From Micavibrio sp. UBA6212 (lineage in GTDB: Bacteria; Pseudomonadota; Alphaproteobacteria; Micavibrionales; Micavibrionaceae), in contig DISK01000005.1 in the NCBI GenBank assembly GCA_002421905.1, positions 228,532 to 292,531 of the forward strand: 64,000 bases of DNA, written 5' to 3'. Positions 59,221 through 64,000 of this stretch are shown piece by piece. Made by a program: the position numbers and the translations under genes. The notes under the pieces were generated by a model. It ran no database searches and was not told where the DNA came from. It was given only the letters and a program-made list of their open reading frames with translations. Within the stretch, counting starts at the first letter, position 1. Each line of letters starts with the position of its first letter.

Positions 59221-59982
59221 ATGAGAGTTGTTCTGCTTCTTGACTGGAGTCGTGTAAATATTGCCCAACAAGTTTCAAAAGCCAACCACCGCATGGATGA
59301 GATGACCAGAGAGGTGGGGTTGGCAAAGAAGGTGGTTTTCAACCTGGCAAGTTTAGGGGCTGGCGAATGGATGACCGATATGGCGTGGCTCCCAAACGAA
59401 GAGCCCGATGAACAGAAAAAGCTGAACCAATCAAAACTGGATATGCTCAGAAGATTTCATTGGCGCGTCAAGCAACAGTTTGAAGATGACATAAAAGTAC
59501 GGGAAAACCGTGAAACGCGTGAGATGGTCTCTGGTCTTAAACAACGGGGACACACACTCACAATCGTCTGGCCGGCTCCGGATGAAATATTAGACACAGT
59601 GGTTAAATTGAAAGATGCCAGAGCACTCGATTTTTTTGAACAACAGCTTAATGATGTGATAGATGGTCGGGCAGTTGGACATCATGAAGGTGCGCTGGAT
59701 AGAAGGCTGGGAATGGCAATTACCAATCCAAGAGAGACAATTATAGTCTCCGATTTCCCTGAAGGCGTAGAAAGTGCCAAGAAACTGCGGGAATGTGCTG
59801 TTGTCGGGTATGTTCCTTCCAATCAGGATTTCGATCAGAAAGGGTTGCAGTTGAAAGCATTGGCATCAGCAGGGGCGGATTATGCCCTGATTGGCGGATA
59901 CATGGTCAGTGCAGTCCCAGATATGCTGGCAAGGAAGCAGACCATGAAAAAAATCATGGCTGGTGTGTCCGGCCCTCATTAA
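59221..59982 (+). CDS. Unrecognised 253-residue protein, possibly a degenerate HAD-fold protein
   Basis: A soluble protein that begins MRVVLLLDWSRVNI, where a hydrophobic strand ends in Asp as in HAD phosphatases, but the second Asp of DxD is Ser. A long helical insert follows (about 30-110). Later parts read TLTIVWPAPDEILDTVVKL, ETIIVSDFPEGVESAKKLREC and LKALASAGADYALIGGYMV, which resemble HAD motif-IV and C-terminal segments. The catalytic residues are not all kept, so this is a fold guess only. GGGAG precedes the ATG. It sits between the rpoBC terminator and the str promoter, where most bacteria have no gene. Confidence 0.7.
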   Translation: MRVVLLLDWSRVNIAQQVSKANHRMDEMTREVGLAKKVVFNLASLGAGEWMTDMAWLPNEEPDEQKKLNQSKLDMLRRFHWRVKQQFEDDIKVRENRETREMVSGLKQRGHTLTIVWPAPDEILDTVVKLKDARALDFFEQQLNDVIDGRAVGHHEGALDRRLGMAITNPRETIIVSDFPEGVESAKKLRECAVVGYVPSNQDFDQKGLQLKALASAGADYALIGGYMVSAVPDMLARKQTMKKIMAGVSGPH

Positions 59983-60023
59983 TATACTTGACGTCATTAA
60001 TATTTCCGTAATATTAACCGGAC

Positions 60024-60524
60024 ATGCTTACTGAAATTTTTACAACAATTCATGACATCGGAATGTCTGTGTCCACCAAAGCGGCATCGCTTTGCCGTGA
60101 CTTCTCGTATGCACTCTGCGATCAGGCGCATCGAGGGGATCTTGATAGGATATACAGTCAGGCCGATTATATCAAAAACCAAGTCAATAAGCTTCGTCTT
60201 GGTCACCATGATGAATTGGATTTTATGGCGGAAGTAATGGAAATAAGCGGCACACCTGACAGTTTTTCAGAACTTATGGGTCTTTGGGACGGGAGAGACG
60301 TTATTCTGGGGAATGAGGCCAGTGACCCGCAAACAGAGCTTGGGCATAGCTTTAGTGTTTCTAAGGCCGCTGAGAGATTTAACGATCATTTTGAACGACT
60401 TCCCCGCGCAGTCCAAAAAAGTGCCGACTGGGCGCTCTCTCTTCATAGGAAAGCTATTATAAAGCCTATTGAGGAAAAGATTGTTGAAAATGTACAGTGC
60501 AACTCCCAGAAGTATATTTTATAA
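60024..60524 (+). CDS. Unrecognised 166-residue protein
   Basis: A helical soluble protein (MLTEIFTTIHDIGMSVSTKAASLCRDFSYALCDQAHRGDLDRIYSQADYIKNQVNKLRLGHHDELDFMAEVME...), 41 bases after the 253-residue gene and on the same strand, probably in one transcript. Three cysteines, no signal peptide, no known motif. The ribosome-binding site is weak. It ends about 110 bases before the str promoter. Confidence 0.6.
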   Translation: MLTEIFTTIHDIGMSVSTKAASLCRDFSYALCDQAHRGDLDRIYSQADYIKNQVNKLRLGHHDELDFMAEVMEISGTPDSFSELMGLWDGRDVILGNEASDPQTELGHSFSVSKAAERFNDHFERLPRAVQKSADWALSLHRKAIIKPIEEKIVENVQCNSQKYIL

Positions 60525-60634
60525 AAAATCAGAAGAAATTGCGTAAAATCAAGGGGCTTGGTGGGGCAATTAGAAAGTCTCTTCTAAGTGATTCAAATGA
60601 TTCAAAGAAATTTAAAAAAGTATGAAAATAATGT

Positions 60635-60664
60635 TTGACTCATGGATGAATCGCAGAGTATAGT
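60635..60664 (+). promoter_or_regulatory. Sigma70-type promoter of the str operon
   Basis: TTGACT at 60635-60640 and TATAGT at 60659-60664 are spaced by 18 bases in an AT-rich stretch. The promoter leaves a leader of about 225 bases before rpsL. The 371-base gap 60525-60895 contains this promoter and leader and no gene. Confidence 0.65.
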
Positions 60665-60791
60665 CCGCGAACTTGTTTTGGATGCGTCGGCAGTAATAGG
60701 CTAGCAAATCGTTGAAAATCAAAGGTTTGAGCAGGTTATACGCGACACTAAAAACCCTCTCGGGGGTATCCGTGGAAGGCAAAATTTCTTC

Positions 60792-60815
60792 GTCAAGGTA
60801 AAGTTTCTCCTTGAC
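60792..60815 (+). promoter_or_regulatory. Hairpin in the rpsL leader
   Basis: GTCAAGG at 60792-60798 pairs perfectly with CCTTGAC at 60809-60815. It lies in the untranslated leader between the promoter and rpsL; other partial complementarity (GCGAC/GTCGCG) flanks it, so the leader may fold as a larger regulatory structure. No known riboswitch was recognised. Confidence 0.4.
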
Positions 60816-60895
60816 TCAAGGTCTTTGTCGCGCTACGACCGACGCTATCCACAACATTTTTATTATTAGAGATAAAAGGACTGAAGGGCACAAAC

Positions 60896-61267
60896 ATGCC
60901 AACAATTCAACAGCTTATCCGTAACCCGCGGGAAAAACAGGTCAAACGCAAGAAGAACCGGGCTCTGAAGCAGAACCCTCAAGTGCGTGGCGTCTGTACC
61001 CGTGTGTACACAACAACCCCTAAAAAACCTAACTCGGCTCTCCGTAAAGTTGCCAAAGTTCGTCTGACCACAGGCGTTGAGGTAATTTGTTATATCCGCG
61101 GCGAAGGTCACAACCTGCAAGAGCACTCTGTTGTTCTTGTTCATGGCGGCCGTGTTAAGGACTTGCCAGGTGTGCGTTACCGTATCGTTCGCGGTGCGCT
61201 GGATACGCAAGGTGTTAAAGATCGTAAGCAATCACGCTCCTGTTATGGCGTGAAGAAGCCTAAGTAA
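60896..61267 (+). CDS. rpsL: 30S ribosomal protein S12
   Basis: The 123-residue protein begins MPTIQQLIRNPREKQVKRKK and has the streptomycin-site segments TTPKKPNSALRKVAKVRLT and GGRVKDLPGVRYRIVRGALD with the usual sensitive lysines. It heads rpsL-rpsG-fusA-tuf. Confidence 0.98.
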   Translation: MPTIQQLIRNPREKQVKRKKNRALKQNPQVRGVCTRVYTTTPKKPNSALRKVAKVRLTTGVEVICYIRGEGHNLQEHSVVLVHGGRVKDLPGVRYRIVRGALDTQGVKDRKQSRSCYGVKKPK

Positions 61268-61291
61268 TTTATTGAAGAGGATTGAAGACAA

Positions 61292-61798
61292 ATGTCCCGT
61301 CGTCATAGTGCAAAAAAACGTGAAATTCTTCCCGATCCAAGATTTGGGGATGTAACACTGTCAAAATTTATCAACATCATCATGACCCGCGGTAAAAAAT
61401 CTATCGCCGAGCGGATCGTTTATGATGCAATTGAGATGCTGGATCAAAAAGCTGCCAATGATATGGATTTGAATCCTGATCTGGCCAAGAAAAGCACTGG
61501 TCTTGCAATCATGCTTTTGGCTTTGAAAAAAATTGGACCTCAAGTTGAGGTAAAATCCCGCCGTGTTGGTGGTGCGAACTATCAGGTGCCTATCGAGGTT
61601 CCTGCTGCGCGTGCGGTGGCTTTGGCCATGCGCTGGTTGCGTGACTTCGCTCGTAAACGCGGTGAGAATACAATGGCAGAACGTTTGGCTGCTGAAGCAT
61701 ATGAAGCTGCGAATGATCGTGGCTCTGCGGTCAAGAAGCGTGATGATACGCACAAGATGGCAGAAGCGAACCGCGCATTTGCTCACTACCGCTACTAG
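61292..61798 (+). CDS. rpsG: 30S ribosomal protein S7
   Basis: The 168-residue protein has DPRFGDVTLSKFINIIMTRGKKSIAERIVYDAIE, VEVKSRRVGGANYQVPIEV and the C-terminal VKKRDDTHKMAEANRAFAHYRY. It is about 12 residues longer than the usual 156, owing to an insertion around NDMDLNPDLAKKSTG between the second helix and the VEVKSRR strand. It lies 24 bases after rpsL. Confidence 0.97.
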   Translation: MSRRHSAKKREILPDPRFGDVTLSKFINIIMTRGKKSIAERIVYDAIEMLDQKAANDMDLNPDLAKKSTGLAIMLLALKKIGPQVEVKSRRVGGANYQVPIEVPAARAVALAMRWLRDFARKRGENTMAERLAAEAYEAANDRGSAVKKRDDTHKMAEANRAFAHYRY

Positions 61799-61831
61799 GA
61801 TTGAAAAGTTTTTAAGGATTAAGAGATAAAA

Positions 61832-63940
61832 ATGGCTCGCGAATTCCAACTGCAACATTATCGTAACTTCGGTATCATGGCCCACATTGATGCTGGTAAA
61901 ACGACGACCACAGAACGTATCCTGTTCTATACCGGAAAATCTCACAAAATCGGTGAGGTTCATGACGGTGCTGCGACTATGGACTGGATGGAGCAAGAGC
62001 AAGAACGTGGGATCACCATTACCTCTGCTGCGACCACCTGTTTCTGGACTGGCCCTGCTGAAGGTGCTGCCCCGGGCGAAAAAATCCGTTTTAACATCAT
62101 TGATACCCCGGGCCACGTGGACTTCACTATTGAAGTTGAGCGGTCGTTGCGTGTTCTTGATGGTGCTGTTTGTTTGCTCGACTCCAACCAAGGTGTTGAG
62201 CCACAGACTGAAACCGTATGGCGTCAAGGTGATAAGTATAAAGTTCCTCGTATCGTTTTCTCCAATAAAATGGATAAAATCGGTGCAGACTTCTATCAAT
62301 GTGTAGAAGATGTGGATAAGCGTTTGGGTGCAAACCCATTGGTTATCAATCTGCCGATCGGTGCTGAATCCGATTTCGCTGGTGTGATTGACCTGTTGAA
62401 AATGAAAGCGATTGTCTGGGACTCAGACAATTTGGGTGCTACATTCCGCGAAGAAGAAATTCCAGCTGATCTAAAAGAAAAAGCTGAAGAATGGCACGCC
62501 AAGATGGTCGAAATGGCTGTCGAAATGGAAGATGAAGCCATGGAAGCTTACCTTGAAGGTAAGGAAATTGACGTGGCAACTTTGAAACGCTGTATCCGTA
62601 AAGGCACATTGGTTTCTAAATTCGTACCCATGCTTTGCGGTTCTTCTTTCAAAAACAAAGGTGTTCAGACTCTTCTGGACGCAGTGGTAGATTTTCTGCC
62701 TAGCCCACTGGACAAAGGTAATGTTCAAGGCAAGAAAGTTGACTCTGACGAACCAGACACCCGTGCATGTTCTGATGATGCGCCATTCTCTGCTTTGGCT
62801 TTCAAAATCATGAACGACCCGTTTGTTGGATCTTTGACTTTTGCTCGTATCTACTCCGGTAAACTCGAGTCTGGTTCTTACGTTGAAAACTCCGTTAAGG
62901 ACAAAAAAGAACGTATTGGTCGTATGCTTTTGATGCACTCTAATAACCGCGAAGAGATCAAAGAAGCTTTTGCTGGTGATATCGTGGCCTTGGTTGGTTT
63001 GAAAGATACAACCACCGGAGACACTTTGTGCGATGGATCAAAACCAATCGTTCTTGAGCGTATGGAATTCCCTGAGCCTGTGATTGAAATTGCGGTTGAG
63101 CCAAAAACAAAAGCTGACCAAGAGAAAATGGGTCTTGCTCTGCAACGTTTGGCTGCCGAAGACCCTTCCTTCCGTGTATCGGTTGACCACGAATCCGGTC
63201 AAACCATCATGAAAGGTATGGGCGAACTTCACTTGGAAATTCTCGTTGACCGTATGAAACGTGAATTCAAAGTAGAGGCTAATATTGGTGCTCCTCAGGT
63301 TGCTTACCGTGAGACCATCACCAAAACTGCTGAAATTGATTACACCCACAAAAAACAATCTGGTGGTTCGGGTCAGTATGCTCGTATCAGCCTGGTTTTC
63401 GAACCAAACGAAGCCGGTAAAGGTTTTGAATTCATATCCGAAATTGTCGGTGGGTCTGTTCCTAGAGAATATATCCCTGGTGTTGAGAAAGGCCTCTTGG
63501 CTGCTCAAACAACTGGTATTATTGCAGGCTTCCCGGTTGTGGATTTCAAAGTCCGCCTGACAGATGGTGCGTACCACGATGTGGACTCCTCGGTTCTGGC
63601 GTTCGAGATTGCAGCCCGCGCAGCCTTTAAGGAAGGGATGCAAAAATCCGGCCCTCAGTTGCTCGAGCCAATCATGAAAGTGGAAGTGGTAACACCTGAA
63701 GATTATATGGGCGATGTAATTGGCGACTTGAACTCACGTCGTGGTCAAATCACCAACATGACAGATCGTGGTAATGCAAAAGTTGTTTCTGCGATGGTCC
63801 CATTGTCCAGCATGTTTGGTTACATCAACACCCTTCGTTCGATGTCTCAGGGGCGTGCCCAGTACTCCATGGAATTTGATCACTATGATGCTGTTCCAGC
63901 AAACGTTGTTGAAGAAGTTAAAAAGAAAGTAGCCGCATAA
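61832..63940 (+). CDS. fusA: Elongation factor G
   Basis: The 702-residue translocase GTPase has G1 AHIDAGKTT, the switch-I/II segments ERGITITSAATT and DTPGHVDFTIEVERSLRVLDGAVCL, NKMD, and domains II-V (FRVSVDHESGQTIMKGMGELHLEILVDRM, and the C-terminal EVVTPEDYMGDVIGDLNSRRGQI). It follows rpsG in the standard str order. Confidence 0.98.
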   Translation: MAREFQLQHYRNFGIMAHIDAGKTTTTERILFYTGKSHKIGEVHDGAATMDWMEQEQERGITITSAATTCFWTGPAEGAAPGEKIRFNIIDTPGHVDFTIEVERSLRVLDGAVCLLDSNQGVEPQTETVWRQGDKYKVPRIVFSNKMDKIGADFYQCVEDVDKRLGANPLVINLPIGAESDFAGVIDLLKMKAIVWDSDNLGATFREEEIPADLKEKAEEWHAKMVEMAVEMEDEAMEAYLEGKEIDVATLKRCIRKGTLVSKFVPMLCGSSFKNKGVQTLLDAVVDFLPSPLDKGNVQGKKVDSDEPDTRACSDDAPFSALAFKIMNDPFVGSLTFARIYSGKLESGSYVENSVKDKKERIGRMLLMHSNNREEIKEAFAGDIVALVGLKDTTTGDTLCDGSKPIVLERMEFPEPVIEIAVEPKTKADQEKMGLALQRLAAEDPSFRVSVDHESGQTIMKGMGELHLEILVDRMKREFKVEANIGAPQVAYRETITKTAEIDYTHKKQSGGSGQYARISLVFEPNEAGKGFEFISEIVGGSVPREYIPGVEKGLLAAQTTGIIAGFPVVDFKVRLTDGAYHDVDSSVLAFEIAARAAFKEGMQKSGPQLLEPIMKVEVVTPEDYMGDVIGDLNSRRGQITNMTDRGNAKVVSAMVPLSSMFGYINTLRSMSQGRAQYSMEFDHYDAVPANVVEEVKKKVAA

Positions 63941-63976
63941 GTTTAGGCGAATTTGAATTAGAAAGAGGAAACGAAA

Positions 63977-64000
63977 ATGTCCAAAGAGAAGTTTGAGCGG
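63977..64000 (+). CDS. tuf: Elongation factor Tu, first eight codons (truncated by the window)
   Basis: ATG at 63977 opens MSKEKFER, the start of EF-Tu, preceded by GAAAGAGGAAACG. Position directly after fusA confirms it. The rest lies outside the window. Confidence 0.9.

Noticed and set aside
60525..60895. A gene or structured RNA gene in the gap before rpsL
   Set aside because: No open frame or recognised RNA; the stretch is explained by a promoter and an untranslated leader.
61361..62299. 312-codon open frame on the minus strand across rpsG and fusA
   Set aside because: It spans two conserved genes and their spacer antisense, with no protein-like motifs.

Overview
The window reads as a chromosomal segment of a free-living or predatory alphaproteobacterium with a mid-range GC content. 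The evidence is gene content and order: an rsh - DUF2062 - acpS - lepB - rnc - era block, the cell-cycle regulator GcrA, an FzlA-like glutathione-transferase-fold protein, an alphaproteobacterial-type dihydroorotase, MlaEF, and a str/rpoBC region. A chromosomal I-type (IVB, Dot/Icm-like) secretion locus in this background suggests Micavibrionales or a nearby deep lineage. That assignment is inference and is not shown by any marker here. No tRNA, rRNA, CRISPR array, insertion sequence or transposase was recognised.

Layout. 1-1460: end of an unknown gene, a lipoprotein and a repeat-rich exported protein. 1461-2665: an exported MsrB/MsrA methionine-sulfoxide repair pair. 2781-9234: stringent-response enzyme, DUF2062 membrane protein, holo-ACP synthase, signal peptidase, RNase III and Era in a tight operon, then gcrA with a DnaA box and GANTC sites in front. 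9295-15587: tadA, rsmD, uppP, a cytochrome b561/YceI pair, FzlA-like protein, an SDR protein and a highly expressed porin. 15600-25536: a mirror-image repeat, thrC, PBP1A, a VanX-like dipeptidase homologue, trpF, two unknown proteins and acetoacetyl-CoA synthetase. 25667-39483: a DsbD/ScsB-like reductase with a redoxin, a cytosolic PAS histidine kinase with a Lys-rich tail, MlaE/MlaF, cysS, a 40-residue membrane peptide, dihydroorotase and a GEDEF/EAL protein.

39633-46488 is the most distinctive part. It runs: DsbC-like protein, unknown 337-residue protein, lytic transglycosylase, DotD, DotC, DotB, IcmT, then an exported protein with two TcpQ/secretin-N-like modules. The order DotD-DotC-DotB-IcmT is that of traH-traI-traJ-traK in IncI plasmid transfer regions. 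The other core genes (dotA, dotG, dotH, dotI, dotL and so on) are not in the window.

46489-64000 holds the ribosomal/RNA-polymerase genes in an interrupted order. rplJ-rplL have their own consensus promoter and a terminator-like leader hairpin, and no rplK/rplA precede them. rplL and rpoB are separated by a DUF2817 gene, an unknown membrane protein and about 870 bases of gene fragments and palindromic repeats. rpoBC and rpsL-rpsG-fusA-tuf are separated by two unknown genes and a fresh promoter.
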